DNA of 64,000 nucleotides from Mycobacterium numidiamassiliense. Lineage in GTDB: Bacteria > Actinomycetota > Actinomycetes > Mycobacteriales > Mycobacteriaceae. Made by a program: the position numbers and the translations under genes. The stretch spans positions 3,750,966 through 3,814,965 of the forward strand of contig NZ_FUEZ01000004.1 in assembly GCF_900157365.1 (NCBI RefSeq). Direction: 5' to 3'. Of the stretch, positions 18,137 to 26,647 are shown one piece after another; position 1 is the stretch's first letter; each line of letters starts with the position of its first letter. The notes beneath the pieces were generated by a model. The model ran no database searches, was not told where the DNA came from, and saw nothing but the letters and a program-made list of their open reading frames with translations.

Positions 18137-18937
18137 TCAGTAGTCCTCCGGATTGCCGGTGGCGCGCAGGATTTCGAGAATCTCGGCATGCGCGCCGGGT
18201 GCCGCGACCAGAACGGAACGCGACGAGGTGGTCCAGGGTTGACCGGTCAGGTCGGTAACAATGCCGCCTGCGGCCTCCACCAGCGCGACGCCCGCGGCGT
18301 GGTCCCAGATCTGACCACCGAAATGGATTGCGCCGCTGAGAATTCCGTCCGCAACATACGCGAGATCGATGCCCGTGGCGCCGTGCATGCGCAACCGCGA
18401 CGACACCCGGCTCAGGTTTTCCAGCACCGCCAGCCGATACCGCCCGGGGAACCGGCCGCGCGAATCCGCGTTGAAGGTGCCGACCGCGATCAGCGAGTCG
18501 GCGAGCCCGACGGGCGTCAACAGTGGTTGCGGTACATCGTTTTTCAGCAGCGGACCGCCCTCAACGGTCGTGTAGCGCTCGTCGGTGAACGGCAACCAGG
18601 TCAGCCCCGCCACCGGTTTGCCGTCGTGCAGCAGCCCCAGCAGAATCGCGGCCATCGGCGACCCCGCGGCGTAGTTGAAGGTGCCGTCGACCGGGTCCAA
18701 TACCCACACCCAGGGCGAGTCGATGGGCGTGCCGCCGAATTCCTCGCCGTGCACGCCGATTCCGGTCGCTTTTTCCAGCGCGGCAACAACCTGCCGCTCG
18801 ATCGCCAGGTCAACGGCGGTCGCGAAGTCGTTGCCCTTCTTCCGCACCGCCGAATCGGCACGGTGGCCCGCGAGGAAAGGCTCCACGGCCGCATCGAGAA
18901 TCACCGACGCCTCGGCCACCAGCGCGTTGAGGTCCAT
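18137..18937 (-). CDS. impA: Inositol-monophosphatase-family phosphatase in the his operon
   Basis: A 266-residue Mg-dependent phosphatase. GEEFGG, WVLDPVDGTFNYAAG (metal-binding DPVDGT) and WDHAAGVALV are the family motifs. Called ImpA in H37Rv. Its place between hisA and hisF, with gaps of 7 and 1 bases, suggests either inositol phosphate or histidinol phosphate as substrate; mycobacterial HisN-type enzymes belong to the same superfamily. The start at 18937 is chosen by alignment with the known N-terminus. Confidence 0.9.
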   Translation of the reverse strand: MDLNALVAEASVILDAAVEPFLAGHRADSAVRKKGNDFATAVDLAIERQVVAALEKATGIGVHGEEFGGTPIDSPWVWVLDPVDGTFNYAAGSPMAAILLGLLHDGKPVAGLTWLPFTDERYTTVEGGPLLKNDVPQPLLTPVGLADSLIAVGTFNADSRGRFPGRYRLAVLENLSRVSSRLRMHGATGIDLAYVADGILSGAIHFGGQIWDHAAGVALVEAAGGIVTDLTGQPWTTSSRSVLVAAPGAHAEILEILRATGNPEDY

Positions 18938-18944
18938 TATGGCC

Positions 18945-19679
18945 TTACTCCCGAACCGCGTCCAGGGCCTGCGGCAAGGTGAACCGCCCGGCGTAAAGGG
19001 CCTTGCCGACGATCGCACCCTCGACTCCGCGGTCGGTCAGTGTCGCGATGGCACGCAGATCGTCGAGACTGGACACCCCGCCGGAGGCGATCACCGGCGC
19101 ATCGGTGCGATCGGTGACGCCGGCCAGCAGGTCGAGGTTCGGTCCACCCAACGTTCCGTCCTTGGTGACGTCGGTGACGACGAACCGCGAACATCCTTCG
19201 CTGTCAAGGCGTTCCAGCACCTCCCACAGATCGCCGCCGTCGGTTTCCCAGCCGCGTCCGCGCAATCGGTGTTGGCCATCGACGATCTGAACATCCAACC
19301 CGACGGCCACCTTGTCGCCGTGCTCGGCGATCGCCCGCGCGCACCACTGCGGATTCTCCAGCGCCGCGGTTCCCAGGTTGACCCGAGCGCAGCCGGTCTT
19401 CAGCGCCGCGGTCAGCGACTCGTCGTCGCGGATTCCGCCGGACAACTCCACTTTCACGTCGAGCTTGCCGACTACCTCGGCGAGCAGATCGCGGTTGGAG
19501 CCGCGGCCGAACGCCGCGTCCAGGTCCACCAGGTGGATCCATTCGCCGCCGTCGCGCTGCCAGCCCAGCGCGGCGTCCAGCGCTGACCCGTATTCGGTTT
19601 CGCTGCCGGCCTTGCCCTGCACCAGGCGCACGGCTCGGCCCTCGACCACGTCGACAGCGGGTAACAAGATCAGCGGCAT
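18945..19679 (-). CDS. priA: Phosphoribosyl isomerase A (HisA/TrpF dual enzyme)
   Basis: A 244-residue TIM barrel, clearly HisA-like: LLPAVDVVEGRAVRLVQG at the N-terminus, VELSGGIRDD, VTDVTKDGTL and VIASGGVSS. In mycobacteria this protein isomerises both ProFAR (histidine) and PRA (tryptophan). That dual role fits the lack of trpF in the trp cluster 6 kb away. It follows hisH with no gap. Confidence 0.95.
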   Translation of the reverse strand: MPLILLPAVDVVEGRAVRLVQGKAGSETEYGSALDAALGWQRDGGEWIHLVDLDAAFGRGSNRDLLAEVVGKLDVKVELSGGIRDDESLTAALKTGCARVNLGTAALENPQWCARAIAEHGDKVAVGLDVQIVDGQHRLRGRGWETDGGDLWEVLERLDSEGCSRFVVTDVTKDGTLGGPNLDLLAGVTDRTDAPVIASGGVSSLDDLRAIATLTDRGVEGAIVGKALYAGRFTLPQALDAVRE

Positions 19680-20300
19680 CTACAGTCCCTCAACCCAGTT
19701 GCTCAGTACGGCCGCACCGGCATCGCCACTTTTCTCCGGATGGAATTGGGTGGCGGCCAGTGGCCCGTCCTCGACGGCGGCTAAAAACGGTACGTGGTGT
19801 GTGGCCCAGGTCAGCACGGCATCCGGTGCGCCTTCCCAGTGCTGCGCGGCATAGGAGTGCACGAAGTAGAAGCGGGCGGTGTCGTCGAGGCCCTTGAACA
19901 GTGCACTGCCGGAGCCGGATTTCACGGTGTTCCAGCCCATGTGCGGGATGACCGGGGCATCCAGCCGGGTGACGGCTCCGGGCCATTGGCCGCAGCCGGC
20001 GGCTTCCACCCCGAATTCCACGCCGCTCGCGAACAAGATCTGCATGCCGACGCAGACCCCCAGCACCGGGCGTCCCGCGGCCACTCGCTCGGCGATGATC
20101 CGTTCGCCGGCGATCTTGCGCAGGCCGGTCATGCACGCCTCGAAGGCACCGACACCGGGCACCACCAGCCCGTCCGCGGCTGCAGCCGCGCCCGCGTCAG
20201 CGGTGACTTCGACCGAGGCGCCGACACGCTGCAGGGCGCGCTGAGCCGATCGCAGATTGCCGGAGCCATAGTCCAGAACGACTACGGATTTCGCTGTCAC
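19680..20300 (-). CDS. hisH: Imidazole glycerol phosphate synthase glutaminase subunit
   Basis: A 206-residue class I glutamine amidotransferase. The nucleophile is in VLGVCVGMQ, and the His-Glu pair in ATQFHPEKSG near the C-terminus completes the triad. VVLDYGSGNLRS opens the protein as usual. It supplies ammonia to HisF. The start overlaps the hisB stop by 4 bases. Confidence 0.97.
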   Translation of the reverse strand: MTAKSVVVLDYGSGNLRSAQRALQRVGASVEVTADAGAAAAADGLVVPGVGAFEACMTGLRKIAGERIIAERVAAGRPVLGVCVGMQILFASGVEFGVEAAGCGQWPGAVTRLDAPVIPHMGWNTVKSGSGSALFKGLDDTARFYFVHSYAAQHWEGAPDAVLTWATHHVPFLAAVEDGPLAATQFHPEKSGDAGAAVLSNWVEGL

Positions 20301-20917
20301 AGAACACCTTTGGTGGACGGCACGCCCGACACGCGCGGGTCGGGTTCGACCGCCTGACGCAGCGCGCGGGCCACCGCCTTGTATTGCGCTTCGGTGATGT
20401 GGTGCGGGTCGCGCCCATACAGCACGCGCACGTGCAACGCGATGCGGGCGTTCATGGCCAGCGACTCGAAGACGTGCCGGTTGATAACGGTGTGATAGGG
20501 CACCGAGCTGCCGGCGATAGTGCTGTGCTGCAGGTGATCCGGTTCCCCGGTGTGCACGCAGTAGGGACGGCCGGACACATCGACGGCGGCGTGGGCCAAC
20601 GTCTCGTCCATCGGGATGAACGCATCCCCGAACCGCCGGATGCCCTTCTTGTCGCCGAGGGCCTGTCCCAACGCCTGGCCCAGCGCGATCGCGGTGTCCT
20701 CGATCGTGTGGTGGCCCTCGATCTCGACGTCGCCCTTGGTGCGCACGGTCAGATCGAAGCTGGCGTGGCTGCCCAGCGCATGGAGCATGTGGTCGTAGAA
20801 GGGCACACCGGTGTCGATGCTGACCTGCCCGGTGCCGTCGAGGTCGAGCTCGATGACGATATCGGATTCCTTGGTGCGCCGCTCAATACGCGCGCGGCGG
20901 GTTGCTATCGCGGTCAT
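20297..20917 (-). CDS. hisB: Imidazoleglycerol-phosphate dehydratase
   Basis: Dehydrates IGP to imidazole-acetol phosphate using two Mn ions. The duplicated metal motifs are seen as GHHTIEDTAIALG and, near the C-terminus, DPHHITEAQYKAVARA. At 206 residues it is a monofunctional HisB without a phosphatase domain. It overlaps hisC and hisH by 4 bases each. Confidence 0.97.
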   Translation of the reverse strand: MTAIATRRARIERRTKESDIVIELDLDGTGQVSIDTGVPFYDHMLHALGSHASFDLTVRTKGDVEIEGHHTIEDTAIALGQALGQALGDKKGIRRFGDAFIPMDETLAHAAVDVSGRPYCVHTGEPDHLQHSTIAGSSVPYHTVINRHVFESLAMNARIALHVRVLYGRDPHHITEAQYKAVARALRQAVEPDPRVSGVPSTKGVL

Positions 20918-22050
20918 GGTGCTCCTACGGGGCTGGGGGCTGGCGCCAGTTCGGTGGCTGCGATTTGGGCACAGGCTTTCAGGAACGCGTCATTCTCCTC
21001 GGCCAGTCCCGTGGTGGCACGCAGGTAGCCGGGAATCCCCACATCGCGGATCAGGACGCCGGCGTCCAGATAGCGCTGCCAGGTAGCGGGCGCGTCGGCG
21101 AATTCTCCGAACAGCACGAAGTTGGCGTCGCTGGGGATGACCCGAAAGCCCATGTTGATCAACGCTTTTGTGACTCGTTCGCGTTCGGCGATTAGGATGG
21201 CGACGCTGCCCAGGGTGTCGTCGGCATGCCGCAGTGCGGCGCGGGCGGCGGCCTGGGTGACCACCGACAGGTGATAAGGCAGTCGCACCAGCAGCATTGC
21301 GTCGATCACCGCGGGCGTGGCGACCAGATAACCGAGTCTGCCGCCGGCGAAGGCGAAAGCCTTGCTCATGGTGCGGGTGACGATGAGCTTCGTCGGATAC
21401 TCCGCGACCAGCCCCACCGCACTGGGCTCCGAGGAGAACTCGCCGTAAGCCTCATCGACGATCAGGATCCCCGGCACCACGTCCAGCAGCCGCCGCAGGT
21501 CTGCCAGCGAAACACTTTGTCCGGACGGGTTATTGGGGCTGGCGATGAACACTACGTCGGGTCGATGCTCGGTGACGGCGGCCACGGCGGCGTCGACATC
21601 GAGGCCGAAGTCGCCGGCGCGGGGCGCTTCGAGCCATTCGGTACGGGTGCCGTCGGAGATGATCGGGTGCATCGAGTAGGACGGGACGAACCCGATCGCG
21701 CTGCGCCCCGGCCCGCCGAATGCCTGCAACAGCTGTTGCAGGATCTCGTTGGAACCGTTTGCCGCCCAGAGGTTTTCCACACCGAGTTGAGTACCGGTTT
21801 GCGCGGTGAGGTAGCCGGCCAGATCGCGGCGCAGGTCCACCGCGTCGCGGTCGGGGTACCGGTGCAGATCGACGGCCACCTCCTGCACCGATCGGACGAC
21901 GTCGTCGACGAGAGCCTTGGTCGGCGGATGCGGGTTCTCGTTGGTGTTCAGCCGGACCGGGACGGCCAGCTGCGGTGCGCCGTACGGCGATTTGCCGCGC
22001 AGGTCGTCGCGCAGCGGCAGGTCTTCCAATGTCGGCTCGGGTTTCGTCAT
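20914..22050 (-). CDS. hisC1: Histidinol-phosphate aminotransferase
   Basis: A 378-residue PLP enzyme converting imidazole-acetol phosphate to histidinol phosphate. LNTNENPHPP at the N-terminus, FIASPNNPSG, LIVDEAYGEF and TRTMSKAFAFAGGRLGY (PLP lysine) are diagnostic. Start and stop overlap hisD and hisB by 4 bases. Confidence 0.97.
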   Translation of the reverse strand: MTKPEPTLEDLPLRDDLRGKSPYGAPQLAVPVRLNTNENPHPPTKALVDDVVRSVQEVAVDLHRYPDRDAVDLRRDLAGYLTAQTGTQLGVENLWAANGSNEILQQLLQAFGGPGRSAIGFVPSYSMHPIISDGTRTEWLEAPRAGDFGLDVDAAVAAVTEHRPDVVFIASPNNPSGQSVSLADLRRLLDVVPGILIVDEAYGEFSSEPSAVGLVAEYPTKLIVTRTMSKAFAFAGGRLGYLVATPAVIDAMLLVRLPYHLSVVTQAAARAALRHADDTLGSVAILIAERERVTKALINMGFRVIPSDANFVLFGEFADAPATWQRYLDAGVLIRDVGIPGYLRATTGLAEENDAFLKACAQIAATELAPAPSPVGAP

Positions 22051-23393
22051 CGTTCGAACCTCCGCCGTACCGCCTCACCGTGCGCCGGCAGGTCCTCGGC
22101 CTTGGCCAGCGTGATCACGTGTCCAGAAACGTCTTTCAGTGCCGCCTCGGTGTAGTCGACGACGTGGATACCGCGTAGGAACGTCTGCACCGACAGGCCG
22201 CTGGAATGCCGGGCGCTGCCCGCCGTCGGCAACACGTGATTGGAGCCGGCGCAGTAGTCGCCGAGGCTTACCGGCGCGTAGGGGCCGACGAAAATTGCTC
22301 CGGCCGAACGTATTTGGCCCGCAACCCGCGCCGCGTCGGCAGTCTGGATCTCCAGATGTTCGGCGGCGTAGGCGTTGACGACGCTGATGCCGGCGTCCAG
22401 GTTGTCGACCAGGATGATCGCGGACTGGCGTCCACTGAGCGCGGCCGTCACCCGTTCGCGGTGCACCGTGGTCTGCAGCTGAGCCGCAACTTCGGTGTCG
22501 GTGGCGTCGGCCAGATCCTCGTTCGCGGTCACCAGCACGCTGCCGGCCATCTCGTCGTGTTCGGCCTGGCTGATGAGGTCGGCGGCCACATGGGCGGGAT
22601 CGGCGGTGTGATCGGCCAGGATCGCGATCTCGGTGGGCCCGGCCTCGGCGTCGATACCGACCACCGAGCGGCACAGTCGCTTGGCGGCCGTGACGTAGAT
22701 GTTGCCGGGCCCGGTGATCATGTCTACGGGCGCCAGCTCTGCCCCGTCGGTGTCGGTGCCGCCGTAGGCCAGCAATGCCACCGCCTGGGCACCGCCGACG
22801 GCCCACACCTCGTCGACGCCCAACAGCCGGGCCGCGGCCAGGATCGTCGGGTGCGGCAGGCCTTTGAACTGGCCCTGCGAGGACGCCTGCGGCGGGCTGC
22901 TCACCACCAGCGAGCCGACCCCGGCGGCCTGGGCGGGGACCACGTTCATCACCACGCTGGACGGGTAGACGGCGTTGCCGCCGGGGACATACAGGCCCAC
23001 CCGTTCGACGGGGACCCACCGCTCGGTGACCGTCGCGCCCGGGCCGAGTGTGGTGGTGACGTCGGTGCGCCGCTGGTCGGCGTGCACAGCGCGGGTCCGT
23101 TCGATCATCGCCTGCAGCGCGTCGCGCACGGCGGGGTCCAGGGCGTCCAGCGCTGCCTGCAAAGCCGTATCGGGTACTCGCACGGCCGACGGGCGCACTC
23201 CGTCGAACGACTCCCCGAATTCCAGGGCCGCCTCGGCGCCCCGCTCGGCGACGGCCTCCACGATCGGCCGCACCTTCGGCAACACCGCCTCCACGTCGGC
23301 GCCACCGCGCGGCAATGCGGCCCGCAGCCGGGCCGCCGTCAACTCCGCACCCCGCAAGTCGATGCGGGTCATCACAGGTGGCGTGGTTGTCAC
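22047..23393 (-). CDS. hisD: Histidinol dehydrogenase
   Basis: Performs the last two oxidations to histidine with NAD and zinc. VGLYVPGGNAVYPSSV, DMITGPGNIYV, ADLISQAEHDE and the C-terminal SGLSVQTFLR are clear. The GTG at 23393 gives a protein starting MTTTPPVMTRIDL, which aligns with the H37Rv N-terminus; an ATG at 23402 is in frame. Compared with my memory of H37Rv, SPPQASSQGQFKGLPHP has about five extra residues in a surface loop. First gene of the his operon. Confidence 0.96.
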   Translation of the reverse strand: MTTTPPVMTRIDLRGAELTAARLRAALPRGGADVEAVLPKVRPIVEAVAERGAEAALEFGESFDGVRPSAVRVPDTALQAALDALDPAVRDALQAMIERTRAVHADQRRTDVTTTLGPGATVTERWVPVERVGLYVPGGNAVYPSSVVMNVVPAQAAGVGSLVVSSPPQASSQGQFKGLPHPTILAAARLLGVDEVWAVGGAQAVALLAYGGTDTDGAELAPVDMITGPGNIYVTAAKRLCRSVVGIDAEAGPTEIAILADHTADPAHVAADLISQAEHDEMAGSVLVTANEDLADATDTEVAAQLQTTVHRERVTAALSGRQSAIILVDNLDAGISVVNAYAAEHLEIQTADAARVAGQIRSAGAIFVGPYAPVSLGDYCAGSNHVLPTAGSARHSSGLSVQTFLRGIHVVDYTEAALKDVSGHVITLAKAEDLPAHGEAVRRRFER

Positions 23394-23449
23394 AGCACCC
23401 ATTGTCCCAGAGCAGCTCAAATGCATTTCCGACCGGTACTGTGCGCGTT

Positions 23450-23869
23450 ATGTCTAGGAAAGATCATCCCAACAACGCGCCGGGTGTCCCGATGGTGTTT
23501 CCGGTCTGGTTCGAGAACCTCCAGGTCAAATACCTCAACCGCGCGCTAAGGCCGGTCGCGCGCTACCTGCCCGGCACCGGAACAATCGAGCATCACGGCC
23601 GCACGTCCGGCAAGCCGTACAAGACCATCGTCACCGCCTACCGCAAGGGCAACGTCCTGGCGATCGCGCTGGCCCATGGCAAGACCGACTGGGTCAAGAA
23701 TGTGCTGGCTGCGGGCCAGGCGGACCTGCATTTCGCCCGGAGCGACGTGCACATCACCAACACTCGGATCCTCCCGGCTGGATACGACGGGCCCGACGCC
23801 GAGGGTCTGCCCCGGCTCGCGCGCCTGCAGTTGCCCCGCATGGCGGTGTTCGTCGGCGACATCGCCTGA
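23450..23869 (+). CDS. Nitroreductase-family (deazaflavin-dependent type) small protein
   Basis: A 139-residue split-barrel protein. WFENLQVKYLNRALRPVARYLPG then IEHHGRTSGKPYKT recalls the Ddn/F420-dependent family, whose members often reduce substrates with F420H2. It matches the position and size of Rv1598c, divergent from hisD. It is followed by the repeat-rich convergent gap at 23870-24036. The substrate is unknown. Confidence 0.8.
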   Translation: MSRKDHPNNAPGVPMVFPVWFENLQVKYLNRALRPVARYLPGTGTIEHHGRTSGKPYKTIVTAYRKGNVLAIALAHGKTDWVKNVLAAGQADLHFARSDVHITNTRILPAGYDGPDAEGLPRLARLQLPRMAVFVGDIA

Positions 23870-24036
23870 GTTCTCGGTCGCTTACCGGTCTGCGGCCGGC
23901 GCGTCGAGTGTGCGATGAGGGCGTCGAGTGTGCGATGAGGGCGTCGAGTGTGCGATGAGGGCGTGATTCGGGCCTGCCAACCGCTCTGGACGCACCCGCG
24001 AAACCGCGGGCGCACTCTCGACGCCGCAGGGGCCGG
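23870..24036. repeat. Inverted-repeat element A in a convergent gap
   Basis: This 167-base gap holds the tandem repeat (left arm GGCGTCGAGTGTGCG) and, at 24011-24025, the near reverse complement CGCACTCTCGACGCC. An outer pair of GCCGGC hexamers lies at 23895-23900 and 24032-24037. Transcribed from either side, it could fold into a long hairpin. It may act as a two-way terminator or be a mobile repeat. Confidence 0.7.
23901..23960. repeat. Three perfect 20-bp tandem repeats
   Basis: The unit GCGTCGAGTGTGCGATGAGG occurs three times without a mismatch at 23901-23920, 23921-23940 and 23941-23960. A fourth copy is begun by GCGTGAT at 23961. The unit lacks in-frame coding signs. Its core recurs, diverged, in two other convergent gaps of this window. 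Confidence 0.97.
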
Positions 24037-25065
24037 CTAGGCCCTGGTGAAGACGGTCTTGCCGGTCATCGTCGGCCAGACGTCAGGGGCGTCGTCCCAT
24101 CCGACGACGCGCTCGACCGCCGGGGCCAAGTCACAGCCGCCGGCCAGCAGTTCCAGCACCGGGGGTATCGCCGCGCGCGCGTTGACCCGCCCGGTGACGA
24201 ACCTCACCCCCCGGGTGTACATCGGCAGCAGCGGCATCTCGACTTTCGGTTGGTAGTAGATCCCGGTGTCGGTGCACACACCGTCCGGCCAGGTCGCATG
24301 CAATGTCGCGGCCAGCAGCGTCGGATCGGCGGACGTGTGCACGGTGACCGGATAGGGATCCCAGGATTTGTCCGGCTTTGCCCGATCGTGGACCACCGCG
24401 CCGAGCTTTTCGGCGGCCGCGAGCCGCCCCGCATCGGTATCGACGTAGTCGACGTGGGCTCCCAGCGCGGCCGCAAACGCCGCCGCGTACAGCCCGATCG
24501 ACAGCCGGCCGACCACCAGCACGCGGCGATCGGCCGGATCAAGGGCGGCCAATTCCGTCGCGTAGGGCCCGACGGCCCGCCAGCCGTCCGGGATGTTGTC
24601 CGACAGCGACGCGATAGCAATCGATCCGATGGCCTCGGGGACTCCGATGAGCATCGCGTCGGCATAGGGCACGAGCACCAAATCGGACATGAATCCGCCG
24701 CCGTTAACGCCGGCCAGCGGGCCAAGCCCGTACATCGCCATCAGCGGCACCGAACCGCACGAGCCCGTTGCGCCGCGACAGCATTGCGCGCAGTCGCCGC
24801 AGCTGATCTGAAACGGCACCACCACCCGGTCACCCACCCGGATCCCGCCGACGTCGTCACCCACTGCGACGACCTCGGCCAACCCCTCATGTCCCACGGC
24901 GTACCCGGGTGGCAGCGGTGCCTGGCCATGGGCGACCGCGACGTCGAGGTCGCAGCACGCCACCAGCAGGGGCCTGACCAGAGCCTGTCCTGGGGCGGTG
25001 ATCTCCGGGTCACGCGTCTCGCACCACTCGTATCGCCCAGCCTCGGCAAAGGTCAGTTGTCTCAT
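24037..25065 (-). CDS. Zinc-dependent alcohol dehydrogenase family protein (MDR)
   Basis: A 342-residue medium-chain dehydrogenase/reductase. GHEGLAEVVAVG, the structural-zinc cysteines CGDCAQCCRGATGSC and a Rossmann segment VLVVGRLSIGLYAAAFAAALGA are visible; the last departs from the canonical GxGxxG. The catalytic-zinc position reads CCDLDVAVAHG. The substrate is unknown. It is divergent from a tetR gene with a shared 39-base promoter region, so it is the likely target. In H37Rv I recall Rv1597 in this slot instead. Confidence 0.82.
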   Translation of the reverse strand: MRQLTFAEAGRYEWCETRDPEITAPGQALVRPLLVACCDLDVAVAHGQAPLPPGYAVGHEGLAEVVAVGDDVGGIRVGDRVVVPFQISCGDCAQCCRGATGSCGSVPLMAMYGLGPLAGVNGGGFMSDLVLVPYADAMLIGVPEAIGSIAIASLSDNIPDGWRAVGPYATELAALDPADRRVLVVGRLSIGLYAAAFAAALGAHVDYVDTDAGRLAAAEKLGAVVHDRAKPDKSWDPYPVTVHTSADPTLLAATLHATWPDGVCTDTGIYYQPKVEMPLLPMYTRGVRFVTGRVNARAAIPPVLELLAGGCDLAPAVERVVGWDDAPDVWPTMTGKTVFTRA

Positions 25066-25104
25066 CTCAGCATTGTTGAGTGATCACTCAAGTATTGTCA
25101 ATAT
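25066..25104. promoter_or_regulatory. Divergent promoter with perfect TetR-type operator
   Basis: The 16-base palindrome TTGAGTGATCACTCAA (25076-25091) is perfect. On the minus strand TTGACA (25101-25096), an 18-base spacer and AACAAT (25077-25072) precede the dehydrogenase ATG by 6 bases. The palindrome lies in the spacer and its last two bases enter the -10. On the plus strand TATTGT (25093-25098) lies 6 bases before the tetR GTG. Both transcripts would be leaderless or nearly so, and one bound dimer could shut off both genes. Confidence 0.8.
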
Positions 25105-25671
25105 GTGCCGAGACCCGATCGCAGTCGCGCAGCGCTGGTCGACAGTGCCGCCACCCTGTTCCGGCGCCAGGGCTATGCGGCGACCGGACTCAACCAGATC
25201 CTCGAGGAGGCCGGGGTCAAAGCCGGGTCGATGTATCACCACTTTCCGCGCGGCAAACAGCAGTTGGCCGCCGCGGTCGTCGAGACCCAGGGTGCGGCGA
25301 TCGAGCAACTGCTGCATCGATTCCTGGCCACCGACCGATCCGTCGCCGACATCGTCGAGCGCTGGATCGACCTGCTGGTGGCAGGGCTGGCCGGCGACCA
25401 GCGCGACGGCTGCCCGATCGAGCCGATCGCCACCGAATCGGTGAATGCGAGCCCCTTGGTTCGCGCCGCCTCGGCGCGCGCCTTCCAGGGTTGGTGCACC
25501 GCGATCGAAGTTCGGCTTCGCTCCGAGGACTGGTCCGACGATGACGCGGAAAACGTTGCCCTGGCGGTGATCTCGTTGATCGAAGGAGCGCTGATCCTGT
25601 CCCGGATCGCCGGCGAACCGTCGGCGCTCAACGCCGCCAAACCCGCAGCCCGCGCCTTGCTACGCGGCTAG
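25105..25671 (+). CDS. TetR-family transcriptional regulator
   Basis: A 188-residue repressor. Residues about 5 to 50 form the DNA-binding domain: ALVDSAATLFRRQGYAATGLNQIL, then EEAGVKAGSMYHHFPRGKQQL. The C-terminal ligand domain (YcdC/LmrA-like) has DGCPIEPIATE. The GTG start is 6 bases from a TANNNT -10, with no ribosome-binding site, which fits a leaderless mRNA. It probably controls itself and the divergent dehydrogenase through the 25076-25091 palindrome. Confidence 0.9.
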   Translation: MPRPDRSRAALVDSAATLFRRQGYAATGLNQILEEAGVKAGSMYHHFPRGKQQLAAAVVETQGAAIEQLLHRFLATDRSVADIVERWIDLLVAGLAGDQRDGCPIEPIATESVNASPLVRAASARAFQGWCTAIEVRLRSEDWSDDDAENVALAVISLIEGALILSRIAGEPSALNAAKPAARALLRG

Positions 25672-25680
25672 GGTCCACCC

Positions 25681-25762
25681 CCGAGTGTGCGTGCCGGGAG
25701 TTTGTTGTGCGCACAGGGCGAGATTCTGCGCATTTTTCCGCCACAGCCGCACCCTCGACGCC
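25681..25762. repeat. Inverted-repeat element B in a convergent gap
   Basis: In the 118-base gap between tetR and nadC, the left arm CCGAGTGTGCG (25681-25691) faces the right arm CGCACCCTCGACGCC (25748-25762). The paired ten bases match at 9 of 10. The right arm differs by one base from that of element A. A T-rich stretch (CATTTTTCCG) lies between the arms. Confidence 0.6.
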
Positions 25763-25789
25763 TTGACCGGCCCTCGAGGCCTTGACCGG

Positions 25790-26647
25790 TTACATATCCA
25801 GGCCGAGGTCGAGCACCCGCACCGAGTGCGTCAGCGCCCCGACGGCCAGGTAATCCACACCGGTCGCGGCGTAGGTCGCCGCCGACTCGAGGCTCAGCCC
25901 GCCTGAGGACTCCAACAGCACAGCAGGTGCCCGAGCGTCGCGACGCTGCACGGCTATCTGCGTCTGCCAGACCGGGAAGTTATCCAGCAGAATCAGCTCC
26001 GGCTTCTCGCCCAGCACCTCGTCAAGCTGCTCGAGCGAATCGACTTCGACCTCGCATGGCAGGTTGGGCGCGGCCTCACGCACCGCCCGCAATGCCTCGA
26101 CCACCGACCCCGCGGCCGCCACATGGTTGTCCTTGATCAACGCGGCATCGCCCAGCCCGAGCCGGTGGTTGACCCCACCGCCGACCCGTACCGCGTACTT
26201 CTGCAGCGTGCGCAAGCCCGGCAGCGTTTTCCTGGTGTCGCGCACCTTGGCATTGGTGCCGCTCACGGCAGCTACCCAGGCTGCCGTGGCGGTAGCGATC
26301 CCCGACAGGTGACAGATCAGGTTCAGCATGGTGCGCTCCGCGGTCAGCAGGCCCCGGGTCTCGGCCTGCAGCGTCATCACTGACTGGCCGGGCCGCACTC
26401 GCGCACCGTCGTCGACGCGATCGAGTACCCGGTAAAGGTCGGCACCGATCACCTCGTCGAGCACCAACAACGCGATGTCCAGTCCGGCGACGACGCCCGC
26501 CTCCCGGGGCACTATCGACGCCGTCGCCCGCACGCCGTCGGGCACTGTCGCCAGTGTGGTGACGTCGGGGCCGTAGCACAGGTCCTCGTTCAGGCCGCGC
26601 CGGACGACGTCTCGAGCGACGGAAAACTCACCCTCGGACAGCGCCAT
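25790..26647 (-). CDS. nadC: Nicotinate-nucleotide pyrophosphorylase (QPRTase)
   Basis: Converts quinolinate and PRPP to nicotinate mononucleotide, the third step of de novo NAD synthesis. ATDTRKTLPG-type motif reads VRDTRKTLPGLR; GGGVNHRLGL, IKDNHV and LLDNF are also clear. The ATG at 26647 gives 285 residues, as in H37Rv; upstream codons in this frame overlap nadB and are spurious. It shares one base with the nadB stop. Confidence 0.97.
   Translation of the reverse strand: MALSEGEFSVARDVVRRGLNEDLCYGPDVTTLATVPDGVRATASIVPREAGVVAGLDIALLVLDEVIGADLYRVLDRVDDGARVRPGQSVMTLQAETRGLLTAERTMLNLICHLSGIATATAAWVAAVSGTNAKVRDTRKTLPGLRTLQKYAVRVGGGVNHRLGLGDAALIKDNHVAAAGSVVEALRAVREAAPNLPCEVEVDSLEQLDEVLGEKPELILLDNFPVWQTQIAVQRRDARAPAVLLESSGGLSLESAATYAATGVDYLAVGALTHSVRVLDLGLDM

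Noticed and set aside
23901..23960. Short direct repeats as a CRISPR array
   Set aside because: The copies are contiguous with no spacers, the unit is only 20 bases, and there are no cas genes.
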